Under the pieces are notes generated by a model that was not told where the DNA came from, did not search any database, and saw only the letters and a list, made by a program, of their open reading frames with translations. Shown here piece after piece: positions 37,437 through 50,242 of a stretch of DNA of 64,000 bases (the first letter of the stretch is position 1; each line of letters begins with the position of its first letter). The position numbers and the translations under genes were made by a program. The stretch lies in contig NC_068575.1 of NCBI RefSeq assembly GCF_025698545.1, forward strand, positions 56,119,980 through 56,183,979. The letters are read 5' to 3'. The DNA comes from Gossypium raimondii (lineage: Eukaryota > Streptophyta > Magnoliopsida > Malvales > Malvaceae).

Positions 37437-40386
37437 TCAGATTTTCCTGGAAGCCCTAAGATTGTACTCATGCTTGAGAAGATTTGCTCTCAGCAGCATT
37501 GCCCTCACATCCCAATCAAATTCATTGCCAGTCTGCAAAACCCGCTGGAAAGTTGCATTTCTCTGATCAGCATGTCGTGCATAAAGAATTTTGTTGTGTG
37601 AATCGATCCGAGCCTGCAGATACATTATAATCCTCATTGTAAAAGATACATTACAAAAAAAAAAAAGGAAAAGAAAAGAAAAACCTTTATCACTTAATTT
37701 GAAAAAGTCCATTTCCATTTGAACTGGCTTCCTTCACTCCAGGGAACTAATGTATAAACAAGGATTGACTCTACTTTCCCCCTCTAACTGTTTTCAATGT
37801 TTGGGAAGGTTCTCGTTTAGAAATTAGGAAATTCATTTTAATTGTTTTTCTGCTCTTCACTATAAAAACATGGTCAATGCAAGTTCCAAACGAAAGAGTA
37901 AAATTCTTTTCATTTATCACTGAAGAGATACAGATTAATTGACAAATTAAGTTCGAACTGATATTTGAAAAATCATGTACAAAACCAAGTTCACATGCAC
38001 CAACAAAGCTTAAGAAAAGCAAGAAAGTGGTGAAAAACAATACCTGTATCTGGTTGTCAGTAATTAAGGATTCAAGTTCTTTCTCAAGTCCTGCAACACT
38101 TGTTTTAAAGGCATCAGCCATCATTCGCATATCAACAGAAACAAATGGGTGGGTGTACTGGATAAGGGCTTTGCTCCGGATTTGATCATACAGGGTCTCA
38201 ACATGGTCATGTATATGGATATCAAGCATCAGATTCGATTTGAGGTTTCCAAGATATTCCAAGCAGGAAGCATAATGGCTGCAATAAGAAAGAAGCCACA
38301 AGTTAAAAGTCAGCATGTCTCATCAATCAAGAACTCATAAGGACTTGCTGAAGCCCAGAGTCACAAGATAAAAGATTGTATATTATAATCTTAACCACAG
38401 AAAATTCACTACAAATTAATTAAAGATGGATAATACCTCGAGTAAAAATCATTAATAAGCTCCCTTACTTCAGGTACCAACTCTAAGAAATTCCGGAAGT
38501 TGATATTGTCTATAACTTTGTTCTGCAAAGTCAAAGCATTAGATGAATAAGAAATCTATAAGACAACAGTAAGACAATGCCAGAAAACAAATGACAGGGA
38601 GGGGGCGAACTGAAGAGATACATGCCTTCAGTTCAGTTCGATCAAAGCTTGCAAGTGCACAAAGCCCACCATAAGTAGCAACATCTTGAGGGGCAATCAC
38701 TTCACTGTAGGAATTCCCAAGTTCAGGACCCACTTCCAAAAACTGCATCCATAGAAAAGACAATCAATCCAGCAATAAAATAGTAATTGCTTGGAATAAA
38801 ACTAATTATAAAATCTCCCTTGTTACAATTCATAAAAGTACAACAATAATCAATGCAAGATAACCAACAAAAGGAACACTCAACCTCAAAAACCAAGCAA
38901 ACATTAAATTAATCAGGCCCAACCAACTATAGGGGCTGCTCCAGATAAAGGCCGCAGGACTAAACCTTCAACGCATACAACAATTATACTGTATTAATAC
39001 CATCGGAAAGAACACTATAATACTAATTTTCTATCGAGTACATCAAGCTCTCTTAAGTTTTCTACCATAATGTACTCCATCAAACCCAACACCATAAGAA
39101 GATTTCAGGTTTAATTTTAGGAGTGCAATGTTCCAAGAATGCCTAAAATGTAGCTTGTTTACGCTTGCTTCATCAGGCTTATTGGGCTCAAGATCAAGTC
39201 CCGTTTATTTTGAGTTTATAGGCCAAGATTTGAAACCAGATCGTGTGGCTTGAATTGAATGGCTTCTAAATTTAAGTTCTAGAAAATACCAATATGTAAA
39301 TAACCAACCCTTTCCCGATAATCACAAGGAAGTACCATTATCTTCTATGCATTTCAGCCATATCAAATTCAACACATCTTGCCAGTAAAAGAGAGCATGA
39401 TACAATCATAAAACAAGCAAAAATGGAAACATTCGAATTATCCAAGGTAACAATTTATAAGCTGACAAACCTTACGAGCAGCAAGCTTGTACTTCTTAGC
39501 CTCCAGATGAGCCAATCCAGCAGCACAACGTAGCTTAGCAATAGTTGGAGGGTCAAGTGCCTCGGGTGTTTGCTCAGCCTTACTAACGTAGCTTGTCACA
39601 TGAGCAAATTGACCCATCTCAATGCTCACAAGAATTGCACTCAAACACATCTGAATAATATGCTTTGACGTTGTACAATAATCGCGAGTTCGAACATAGC
39701 TTTTAAAAGCATCCCCCAGTGCGCCATGAGCATAGTAAAAATCTCCAAAATCATTGTATCCCATTCTTATACTTTCTTTGATTAAATTCGTCTGAAAATA
39801 AGAAATCAAACAAACAAAAAGAAGTAAGCCCTAACTAGTTTCTAGAAAATAATTTGAAGTAAGAAAACCTGAATTACCCTGTAGGCATTGAGTTCGCTCT
39901 CGAGTTTATCGCCCTAACTAGTTTCTAGAAAATAATTTGAAGTAACAAAAACTGAATTACCCTGTAGGCATTGAGTTCGCTCTCGAGTTTATCTTTCCTT
40001 TGGTCGGCTTTTCGATCAACCATAGCGCACCACGTGGCATCCGTCGAATAGTTGGGACCCAATCGACCGTCTATCTTCTGGACCACTTCACGGAATAGCT
40101 GAGTGTTCTCCCCCTTCTTGAGCTCATCGTAAGCCATCCTTAGGGCCTCCAATTGCATCCCGGAATTGTCGCAGTGGTCAGCTAAGAATATGAGCCGCAT
40201 GATCTTGGTACGGCCCGAGTAAAGCGCAGCGTAGGCCTCGATGTCTAGCTGCTCGCCGCTAATGATGGGCCGGTTCTTCCGGATCGTTGTCGAAGTTGAG
40301 GATGACGGCGCATCGTCAACGCCCTCGATGCCGTTCGCGTACATCTCCTCCATCAATGATTTCGGGGCGTCGTCTTCGCCATCCAT
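37437..40386 (-). CDS. CSN1: COP9 signalosome subunit 1 (FUS6/COP11)
   Basis: Six exons on the minus strand: 39961-40386, 39471-39791, 38626-38742, 38437-38522, 38044-38278 and 37437-37613. They encode an unbroken 453 residues, against 441 in Arabidopsis. Conserved signposts are [18 protein letters not shown] (N-terminus), [20 protein letters not shown] across the first junction, [33 protein letters not shown], and the C-terminal PCI part [17 protein letters not shown] through [22 protein letters not shown]. Family role: scaffold subunit of the COP9 signalosome, which removes NEDD8 from cullins and represses photomorphogenesis. Intron 3 is not GT-AG: the frame and homology require AAG|GCATGT as donor. 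An 83-bp tandem duplication spans the exon 1 donor. The N-terminal tail is longer and more acidic than in Arabidopsis. Confidence 0.95.
38523..38625 (-). other. GC-AG intron (CSN1 intron 3)
   Basis: Exon 3 ends ...GAACTGAAG and the next bases are GCATGT; exon 4 starts after TTTGCAG with AACAAAGTT. The joined reading [17 protein letters not shown] fits the family exactly. The nearest GT, four bases on, would create an immediate TAA. Confidence 0.85.
39828..39993. repeat. 83-bp tandem duplication over the CSN1 exon 1 donor
   Basis: Units 39828-39910 and 39911-39993 are nearly identical, differing at two or three bases (AAGAAAACCT against AACAAAAACT). Each holds 33 bases of exon 1 end, the donor AGG|GTAATT and about 50 bases of intron. 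Only the upstream donor at 39960 preserves the protein. Confidence 0.95.
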
Positions 40387-41926
40387 TGCGAAAAAGAACT
40401 AGAAACGAAACGATGTGGCAATTTTAGGGATTTTAAGGCTAGGGTTTATCTGTTTATGAACTGGTTTAGAATATAACAGCAGTAGTGACGGAAGATGCTG
40501 AGGGGAAGGAATGAGCTGGCAAGTGACCTCTTATAGACGTTTGCTTGCCGACGTAACGATGCCGTTTTTTATCTGCAAACAGTATTCTTCTCATTTCATG
40601 ATACAAGTGAATTCACAAATACATTACAAACTATTAATTTTTTCTCACTCAACTTTTCAAAATGAGATATTTTAGTATAAACATTATATTAATTTGATCA
40701 TAAATATAAAAATTTTCAACAAATTTAGCCTTTAATGTTTATAAAATTTATCATTTTAGTCCTAATTCTAAAAGTTCTATAAATTTAGCTCTCACCATTT
40801 ATAAAATCATCAATTTAGTCCTAACTCTAAAAATTTTAAAAATATTTTTTAAAAATTTCATTTTAGCCCTTTATAACCCATGTTAGATACAAAAATAAGA
40901 AAAATAATACACTCTTTCTAGTCACTCAACAATTTCTTTTACTATCATTTAGGCTTCACACTGGACCAAACCAATTTATTTGGAGCCTATCTAGAATAGT
41001 TGGTTGTATAACTACTCGAACAAATAACGTTTTTAATGCGTTTATCTTCTTTTTGACCTTAATTTTTTTTTATGTTTTATCCCAAAATTTTGGAGTTATT
41101 TTGCAAGTGGCTTAAAAGAATGTACTCTTTTTCTTATTTTAATATCTCACGATTGGTTTTAAAGGGCTAAATATAAATATATATATATATATATATAATT
41201 TTAGAGTTAAAACTAAATTGATAGATTTTGTAAATATTGAATGTCAAATTTTTTTAGAATTAAAACTAAATTGACAAATTTTGTAAACATTGATGGCTAA
41301 ATTTGTTGAATATTTAAGATAAAATTTATAGAATATGTAAATATTAGATGACTAATTTTATTACTAGACCAATAAAAAGCCCACCTCAGTTCGACTAAAA
41401 TATTTAATTTCAAAATATTCATTAACTAAATTGAAGGCATTGACAAAAAAAAATTAATGGAGGGTTAATTTAAACGTTTCAAAATATATAAAAGCTAATT
41501 TTCAATAGAAAAATTGGAATATATTCACCCCTAAGTATAGGGACTTCTCTAGTACTTTTACTCAAAAGATGATGGTAGTACAATTAATTTTATTTCCAAA
41601 TAATGCCACGTGTATCTTTATTTTAATATCTCTTTTTAAAAAATATTTTATTATTATTTTATTACACTCTGTATTCAAGAAATTGAATTGTTGAGAGAAA
41701 TATAAAAAAATTACATCTTTATAATGTAAAAGCTACCTTAAATCTATATATACATGGCAAGAATTTGTGAGAAAGGTCAGTAGTTTATAAATATTAATTA
41801 TAAAATTTGGTAATCGAGTATTTTAAATTATTTTCAAAAAAATATTAATGCATCAATAATATCTTCTTTCTTTCAGTAAAAAAAAAAAAACAAGAAACAA
41901 GAAAACAGAGCAAACATTATTAATCC
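40387..41926. other. CSN1 promoter side and PMT15 3' flank
   Basis: AT-rich, with dispersed repeat phrases (AAATTTGTTGAA, TTTTGTAAATATTGAATG) and an AT tract near 41175. No gene was seen. Confidence 0.45.
40440..40447 (-). promoter_or_regulatory. telo-box (AAACCCTA) in the CSN1 leader/promoter
   Basis: AAACCCTA on the gene's strand, 54-61 bases upstream of the CSN1 ATG. Telo-boxes are common near the start of plant housekeeping genes; function here is inferred. Confidence 0.4.
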
Positions 41927-44900
41927 TTATTGATTTTGTGATAACGGTGATGCAACCCAATACTGCTTAACAGCAAAGAGAATCTTGGTTCTTTCATGGG
42001 GTCCATCTTCATGGTCTACAATTCTTCCATCCCATTGCATACCATCCATCATGTTCTTTAACTTCATCAACACATCCACATCGTCTCTGATTATTACACT
42101 GCTCTCTGGTCGTAAAATCCTATCCATTTCCAAAACTATATCCTCCATTTCACATCTGCATTACAAACCATTTAGATCCATCAATGATCGAACAAAAGAA
42201 AAAAAAAAAAACAGTCTTACATTTGGGTTTTTGTTCTTACCTGTCTTTGTAGAGGCTGAAAATGGCATCACCATGAATGAAATCATAAGTCCTAGGATAA
42301 GTAGACATTGCTTCACACCTATGAACAAACAAACAAACACATGATAATGGAACAAAAAGGAAGAACAAAAAAAGAGCAAAAGTAAGATACCAATTTTGAT
42401 ATGCTCCGATTAATCCACGTTCATATACGACACCAAGGGTGTTGATTTGATCAGCTTCGACAGGGACAATGTTCATCACCCAGACAGGGTCATCAACAAG
42501 GGCTGCTGCAAAGCCTCCCAAATAAGCATTCATGTCCAACAAGTTCCGGTACCGACCGGTCTCTGCCAATTGATGATCTATTGTCTTGTAATATTCTACT
42601 CTCTTCTTCCATAGCTCCGAATTTTCCACAAATACCGTCTCTGTAATTCCTGGTAAACTCCCACTACTGATCCTTGGAGGGATTGCATTCAACCTCTCAG
42701 GCCATTTCGCTAATTGCCCACCAGCAATTTCCTTTATATTCGATACGCGAGGCAATGGGGTTAAACAAGTCTCCAATTTCGTGTACCTGCTCTAATCATA
42801 ATGTACATATTTAAATATTTGTCTCGGAGAAAAAAATGGATTGAAAAAAGATCTCACCATGCCATGTCAGGATTTTGAGTGTAGCAAATAGGCGGCCGCT
42901 TGAAAACCTTCCTGTTAGCTTTGCAATGGACATGATTAGTTGGTTTTTGCCAAATTGCAAGATCGTCTTTTTGTACTAGTTTTTTCCAGCATAGACTTTT
43001 AGCGACAGTTTCGATGCGGGATTGCTCTGATTTCAGATCATCAGTCGTCCTATTCCAACCTTTCCAATGCTTTTGCCAGTTTATTGGTGGCCCCGACAGT
43101 ATCCAATAACTCCCAGCACGAAGAACTCTATCAACTTCAATCAAGTAAAGCCCATCTGAACAACCAACATGAACCAAAACTATTAGGCTTTTCTTCGAAA
43201 ATGAAAGACAAAGGGGAGTTTATTACCGTACTGGCCCCAAGGGATTAGGCAACGAGAGCAATGAGCCATGTCGAAAGCTCTTGAAGGGTAAGGAAGCCTA
43301 ATAGAGGCCATGACTCCGATCATGGCCGGTACCCCACGTTCAAGTGCAAACTGAACCTGAGCTTCGTGGGTGTCTCTTGGTGCAAACGACATCGCTAGGA
43401 TGTTCCTTGATAGAAGGTAAGCTCCCCAACTCGCAACCTGTTTGTCAATAATTGGTTCAAACAAAAACCATAAATAATTATTTGAGTGAACGCTTTTTCT
43501 TGAGGGTGGTTTCAGAGTCAACCCAAATTATTATACTTACAAAAAATGCTCTTATTCAATAGTATCACTTGATATTTAATACAAATTCAAAGCACTAACG
43601 GTTTAATACTAATTAATTTTAGGTTTTGGCCTAGTTGGGCGATAAGATCTTGTTGAACAAGTTTTTTTTTCCCTTTCTACACTGAAATCTTACCAGAAAA
43701 TATTCTAAAAGATAAACATATATATACATACAGATAAAAAGAGAAATTTTGACAATGAAGGAACACTCATCAACCTACTTTTTAAACATATTCTTACCTA
43801 AATTGGCTAAAAACAACATGGAATCTCTCTTATGACAAGTTTTTATTTGTATATTCCATTAAAACCCATTGCCCTATAAAAGTGCATGCCTGGTTTAGTT
43901 AATTTCTTGCTGGCAGTATCAAAAACCCAGATTTCTCTCCCAGTGAAATCATCCCACTAAGGAAACTTCAATCTGAATAATTATGATTTTTTATTTTCTG
44001 GTTTTTTTAACTTTTCTTAGTTCACACAGTAAAACTGGAAAAAAAAACTATCCATATTAGGCAGTACTACAAGAATTTCTTATGTAAACTTGGCAAAAAC
44101 TAATTAATTTTCATACTCTTTTTCTTATGTTTTGCAGTAAAAAAAGAATCAAATGAAAAATTTTAACGATTGAACCCCTCCAACCAATCACTTTTCTTTT
44201 TCAACAATTTCTAACCAACTTTCCATCTTCCTAAACTAGCAATAGCATCATTAGCCGGTTCAAAACTGAACCAGCTGTTCCGGTTTGATTGAAAACGTTA
44301 AACATGAACGTAAAAACTAGTATTAAAAAGGATATAAATATAAAATAAAGAACGTACCCCGCAACCGGTATCAATGGCAGTCCTTATTGAACCATCTCTC
44401 AGACTGATTAACTTGTCAATATCGTCGATGTAAGCATCAGCACCATGCGGGAACATAGTGCCACCTCCGGGGAATCTGAACCGGTCTCCTTCAACCTTAA
44501 TCCAATTTTGATTCTTTTTCTCAACGGTCAATTCTTTGTGCGGCACGTTAGCGAACCATGCAAATTCTCTACCTTGGGGCCACCTGAAAGGGACCTTATA
44601 ACCGTACGGAGCCGGGATCCTACACTTCAACAACTCGTCCTTTTCTGGGCAATGCCTCTCTCTGTATATAAGCATGTCCCTGTCAAACTTCAACGATCTC
44701 TGAACGTCCTCACATGGGGTGTATTCGGAGAAGGAAGGGTCACACGGAGGGAATTGAGCGGCACGCGTCGTCTCGGAAGGTGGGTCAGGAGGGAGGTGGT
44801 GAGGCAAGAAGTCGAGTTGGGTGGTCTTAAGGGAAGAGCAAGGGACTGAGGATAGGAAGGCCGCGGCGGCGGAGGAGGAGGAGAAGGTGGTGCCGACGGA

Positions 44901-45035
44901 GTGTTGCCAAATTCCGATAAGGTAAAAAGTAGTGCATAGAATAACTACGAGAGTGATGTGGTAGAGGGTGAGGTTTTTGGTATTGAATAATGTGATTTGA
45001 GAAAGTCTTCTTGGAATACAAGCCATTGCGGCCAT
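41927..45035 (-). CDS. PMT15: Probable methyltransferase, PMT15/PMT16 type (Golgi, DUF248/Methyltransf_29)
   Basis: Six exons on the minus strand, all GT-AG: 44358-45035, 43227-43437, 42858-43155, 42391-42786, 42241-42318 and 41927-42155. They give 629 unbroken residues, against about 633 in Arabidopsis PMT15. I chose the ATG at 45035 ([11 protein letters not shown]) because family members start there; the frame is open upstream to 45110 and a second ATG lies at 45026. A membrane anchor spans residues 22-43. Landmarks are [34 protein letters not shown], the SAM-binding DTGCG (222-226), [45 protein letters not shown] and YDFIHGDA. In this copy the usual LRPGGY reads LRAGSY, and the late LRPGG reads LRPES. 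The substrate is unproven; cell-wall polysaccharides are suspected. Intron 1 (43438-44357) is the longest. Confidence 0.95.
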
Positions 45036-47598
45036 TGACAAACTCAAACAAATCAAGCTACCAAAAGGACAGAGTAAAACATAAAAATACAGAGAAACAA
45101 AGATACACACTTATAATATATATAGATATATAGATAGGGAAACACGCTTGCTGTTGAAAGGGTTAAGAAAGAGGAGACATAAGCTTTAAACTTATAAGGA
45201 GAAAAAGAGGAAGAATTAATTAATACAATTAATATTGAAGTTTCCATTGTTGTGTTTTTTTAATTGATACCTAAAATATTTTCATTTTTCTTATTTTTAA
45301 ATACGAATAAAATAAAAGTATTTTTTATTATGTGATATTTTTTAATAATAATAAATTCATATATTATAAATGTATCATATAAAATCTTGTAATTAATAAT
45401 AATTTTTTAGTATAGTGTGTGTTTTATGATAAGATTATGAGATTTTTTTTGTCTAAAATTGTCTTTCCATTGTTATCCTTTATTTAATGTATTTCCTTTC
45501 ATTGATTTGGTTGTCTTTTAAATGAATAAAGTTATAAATTATAATATTAAACGATAAAAGTTGGTTTGTATTATATATATTTATTTACGGAATAAAAATA
45601 TTTATACATGTAGTCTTGTTTTTGCAAGTGATTTTAAAGTTAGTTTTGTCACAATTCTCTATAGTTTAGTGGATGCTCAGTTCTTTTGTCAATTTATGTA
45701 TGTCACTTTGGATCATCCAGGGATGATTTCTTTATTCGATTGAGTCGAGTTGAATCGAGTAAAAAAATTTCGAGTTAGTCGAGTTGACGAATCCTATTTT
45801 AACAACCGAATTCAATTTGAATTTTTTTCGAATCGAGTTAAAAAATTTCAAGTCAAGTTGAGTCGAGTTAACGAATCCTATTATTTATACTCAATATTGC
45901 ATTTACATGAACCGACTATTTAACTAGTAGAGGAAATACAATATTATTTAACTGCATAAACAATATAATGGTGTTGTCTTTTAACTTATTAAGTAAATAT
46001 TTATCAAAACAACATAGTTTTACATTTTTTTATTCGGATTTTCGGATAACTTGAATTATGTAATTCATATTTGAGTTAAACCGAAAAACTTAATTTTTTA
46101 TTTGGGTTGATCCGAATAACTTGATTAACTCAAATAACTTGAACTATTTAATTCAAAATTTGAAATTTTTATCAAGTTTTCCGAATCAAATCGGATTTTA
46201 CTCCTCCTAATATTAAGTACTTGCAATCACTTTAGATATGTTATGCTTGAGTTGTGAGAGGGTCAACGTGTCATAATGTTATATTGATACTAAGGCTAAA
46301 GCCTTTATTGTATTGATGGATCTTGTCCTTCACAGTTTATTTTTCTTTTCAAAATATATAATTTCATTATTTAATGAATTTTTTTAAAAAATATATAAAA
46401 TGTTTTATCACCTTATGCCGTAGACTTTTTGGGGATTCAAATGGCACATTAAATACACTATTTATAACCAAAAAAAGGGGTTTTTATATCCAAATATTAT
46501 TAAGGTTTTAACTTGAAAAAGAACAAAATTAAAATTATTGTTAAAGTTACAAAAAGGAATGAAAAAGCGCGTGAGTAAATGAGGAAGAGGCATTGACATT
46601 GGACAGTCGTCACAATCCCAAAAAAGTTCATCCAAAGTTCTGAATATTCGACATGCTTTGCATCCCTACTCTTCTACTAATCATTAACTAATTTTTTACC
46701 CCAAAAAATAAAAGATTAACTAATCTTCAATGCTATTAGAACTGCCAAATTAAATGGATTAAAAATTATTAAAATTTTATAAAAAATTATAAAAATATTT
46801 CAATTCTCAATTCAACTAATATGTATCGATTCATTATTTAACCGATCTAATATCATTCTCAATTGATACCCCAATTGATTTTTAGTCCAGTTCAATCCAA
46901 ACATTAGTATTAATATTTGCTTCCTTTGAGGCGGGGAAGCTTCATTCAAGCAATGGCGTTTTTTTCTTGGTCAAAATATGTTGTTAGTTTTTGTACTTTA
47001 ATAAAATATGAGATTTAATCACTAAACTTAAAATGTTAAAAATTAAGTTCTCTTACTTTTTTATTTAATATTATTAGTACAGTCACTAAAATTTTAAATA
47101 TTTATTGTCAATATTTATTAGCTTGGAATTTTAAATAGACTATCCTCATATGATGTGGCATATAATTGACACAAAAAATTATATTAAATTGACCATTTTT
47201 GACAAAAAATAACAACAATGATCATTATTGGACTAGAATTTTTAAATCGAAAAAGTAAAAAGATTAAAATTTTGAACTTTTGTTGATTGAGTTAGTTGCA
47301 TTTATCTCTATTTGTATGAGATTTTGTTTCTTTCAATAACAGGGCAAAGCCCAAATAACCAACACGACTCGAACCCAAACTACATCTGGGGCAAAGAACA
47401 CCTTTGACCATCAAGCCACTACATGGGATTCTTGCAATCTTCTTTTTATAATATAAAATTATGATATTAAAAAAATATATTAAACGTGTGTTTGGAAAAC
47501 ACGGTGCAATTAGATAAAGGTGTAATTACTAGGAGAGTAAATACACGATAATAATTACATTGTAATTGCATATGTCATGTTTGGTATTATATAACTAT
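45036..47598. other. PMT15 upstream region and repeat-bearing spacer
   Basis: The first 150-200 bases are the likely leader and promoter of PMT15. Around 45735-46200 lies a degenerate repeat built on GAGTCGAGTT and ACGAATCCTATT, each seen at least twice. No gene was seen. Confidence 0.45.
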
Positions 47599-47607
47599 AA
47601 TTACACA

Positions 47608-47844
47608 GGGCAAAATACAAGAAAAAGTCCTTTTTTTTTAAATTTACCGAAATAGGCCCGATATTTTATTATTTACCGGAATGACCTATTTTTCCCAAAA
47701 ACGCGTCAACGTCAGCGCGACGTTAGGGGACGTGGCAGAAAAACACGTCCCTGAGGGCGCGCTTTGCTTATGTGGACATAAATCGCTCCCTCAAGGGCGC
47801 GTTTGTTGCCACGTAAGCGCTCCTCTAGGGACGCGTTTTGCCTG
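47608..47844 (+). repeat. Left terminal inverted repeat of the MULE
   Basis: GC-rich modules such as GAGGGCGCGCTTTGC and ATAAATCGCTCCCTCAAG recur in inverted form in the right terminus. Confidence 0.92.
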
Positions 47845-48101
47845 CACGTGAACAGTAGCAACAACTACTTTTTTTACCGTCGATGACCCCCCAACGGTAA
47901 AAAAAACTATAAAACCCCCCCAACCTTCATTTTTTTTTCACAACTAAATCCTTTCTCTAAATTTCTCTCTAATATTCTTTCAAATTCCTCCCAAATTCCT
48001 ATTTAAAAGAGCTTCAAATTTTTAATTATTTTTAAAATAGTTTTAAAATTTATTTTTTTGAATTCTTTTTTTAAATCGTAAAATTTTTTACCAATTTAGC
48101 A

Positions 48102-50242
48102 ATGGCCGGGGAATTGATTCGTCTTGATGATAAGCATATATCCGTGGAACAAATGAAAATGGTAAGTGTTAAATTTAAAATTTAAATAATATTTAGGATT
48201 TTTTTATTTATGCAATTTTAAATAATTATTATTTTATTATTTGTTATAAAAGTCTGTAGATCGGATATTGCAATGTTATATCCGTAATATGCATGGTCCT
48301 CCATCACCGTTGGTAGAGAATTACCTGCGGGAGGCGGGTTTTTGACACGTGGTTACGGTAGGCCGAGTATGCAAGTTGGACCCGAAACTCATCAGTGCGT
48401 TGATTGACAGATGGAGACCCGAGATGCACACATTCCATCTTCCATGTGGAGAGTACACTATCACTTTGGAAAATATCAATTTGCAATTGGGGTTGCCAGT
48501 GGACGGGTACACAGTCACTGGGTCTGTTCAATCTGGTGATTGGGGAGCGGTATGCTACGAACTGTTAGGCTCTATTCCAGAGAATATTAACGGAGGTCGA
48601 ATCTAGATGGGCTTGTTACGAGACACATTCCCAGATCCGGATGATGATTCAACCAAAATAGAAAGAATCAGATATGCTCGGGCATACATTCTTCAGATAA
48701 TTGGAGGTTATCTGATACCGGACTTGTCACGAAACCACATGCATCTAAGATAGCTACTGAAACTCGTTGATTTTTTAGCAGCTCGGGAATTTAGCTAGGG
48801 GTCTGCCGTGTTGACAACATTGTACCGGGAGATGTGCGAGGCGACGAGACCGAATAAAGTAAAAATCGGAGGTTGCTTGTCACTACTGCAGTAATGGGCA
48901 CGGTTTCGCTTTCCATTTTTACGTCCTCAAGTGGACCACCCGTATACATTCCCATTTATAACAAGGTAAATTTTATATTAGATTTTACAATTATTATGTG
49001 GATTTAAAATATAATCGAATGCTAAAAATTTATTTAATTAGGTGGAACCATCCGGCAAGTTATGCTCGACTACCTACCTCTCTTGAAGATATACGACTTT
49101 TATTGGACCAACGGTCGAAAGCACAAGTAAGTATTAAATAAAATATATATTTCCATAATGAGATAGTTGATTGGTATTTAGTATTTAGTACATAACTAAT
49201 ATTTCCATCATGGTCATATAGTTTGAATGGACACCATACGAGGATCCGATAATTCGGGCAGTAATTCTGGATGAGTATTTGCAAAATCCAAACGGTTGGC
49301 ATGTGAAAGTCTCATTGGTCAACTTTGCGATTGTGGAGATGCACCAGTCGGACAGAGTATTACGGCAATTTGGATTCCGACAATTGATTCCCGTGTCAGC
49401 TGAGGTGTTGGATGATCATCACAAAATCGACCTACGACAATTGCATACGGATTGGCCGAGATTCTAGTCACACTACATCCAGATGTGGAAAGATCGGTAT
49501 AACTATATACCTACTCGGGAACCAATCATCGTTCCAGAGTTAGCGTGCATGTCGGAATACATGCCATGTTTAGGATCCATGGCAAGCCGTATTTACTCTC
49601 GCCAGAGTAGAGACAGTGGCAATTGCGTGTCCAAAGGGAACGACGTGGCCCTTTAAATCCAAGAAGAAGGGACGACGGCGCAGACCCATCAACGAGGCCC
49701 AAAAATTCACCCTACCCATCATTAGCACCCATAACTTTATCAGGCCCAGTAACGGCACCGACACAGTCACCCGACCCAACAGTTCAACCGACGATACCCA
49801 CGGTACATCTTTTTCAGATGATGCTAGGTGCGTATCCTAGCCTTTTTATGTATCCTAAACCTTATATGTTTCATTTTCCTAGTCCCATGGAAGGTTGGAG
49901 TCAATGGCCGGTTTATCACCATTTTCGAATACGCCGAGTGAACCGCTAATGTATAGGCCATCGTCGCATGAGGGATCACAAGATGGGGCATCGGGGAGCT
50001 TTTCTTTTTACCAAACCCTATCACCGTATGGGTTTCAAACACATTCGTAGTTTGTAATGCAAACACCTCTACATTCACTATTCTACCAAGGTGGCTCATC
50101 GTCCCAACACCGATAACCAGATCCCCTACCGGATGAACCAGAACCCCCACCGAAGCAACCACAACCCCCACCGACAGCTAGACAAAGAAGGAATCCAACG
50201 CAGAATCGGCGATTTACCGCCATGTGGCAATCGAATCCGTGA
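48102..50242 (+). pseudogene. Plant mobile domain (PMD) protein, MAIN-like/phosphatase-7-like, degenerate
   Basis: Exon 1 (48102-48161) starts MAGELIRLDDKHISVEQMKM and ends on a good GTAAGT donor. Exon 2 (48253-48965) carries the PMD core (LDPKLISALIDRWRPE, TFHLPCGEYTITLE, LGLPVDG, ARAYIL, TLYREMC). Exons 3 (49042-49126) and 4 (from 49222) continue it (WTPYEDP, WHVKVSLVNF, VEMHQSDRVLRQFG). The tail is rich in Pro, Arg and Gln and ends at 50242. The exon joins keep phase, so this was a real intron-bearing gene. In-frame stops lie at 48343, 48604, 48751, 48796, 48892 and 49465. Four of these six (48343, 48751, 48796 and probably 48892) fall at or next to Trp codons. PMD proteins are related to phosphatase-7 long-form homologues but have no catalytic residues here; host relatives act in transposon silencing and meristem maintenance. 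Confidence 0.85.

Noticed and set aside
40387..41926. Search for a further gene between CSN1 and PMT15
   Set aside because: Only short frames without domains and dispersed repeat phrases.
44445..44849. Plus-strand open frame of 134 codons
   Set aside because: Mirror of the first PMT15 exon; the Arg/Glu-rich product is typical of antisense reading.
49623..49949. Proline-rich plus-strand frame in the MULE
   Set aside because: It is a part of the degenerate PMD gene tail, not a separate gene.
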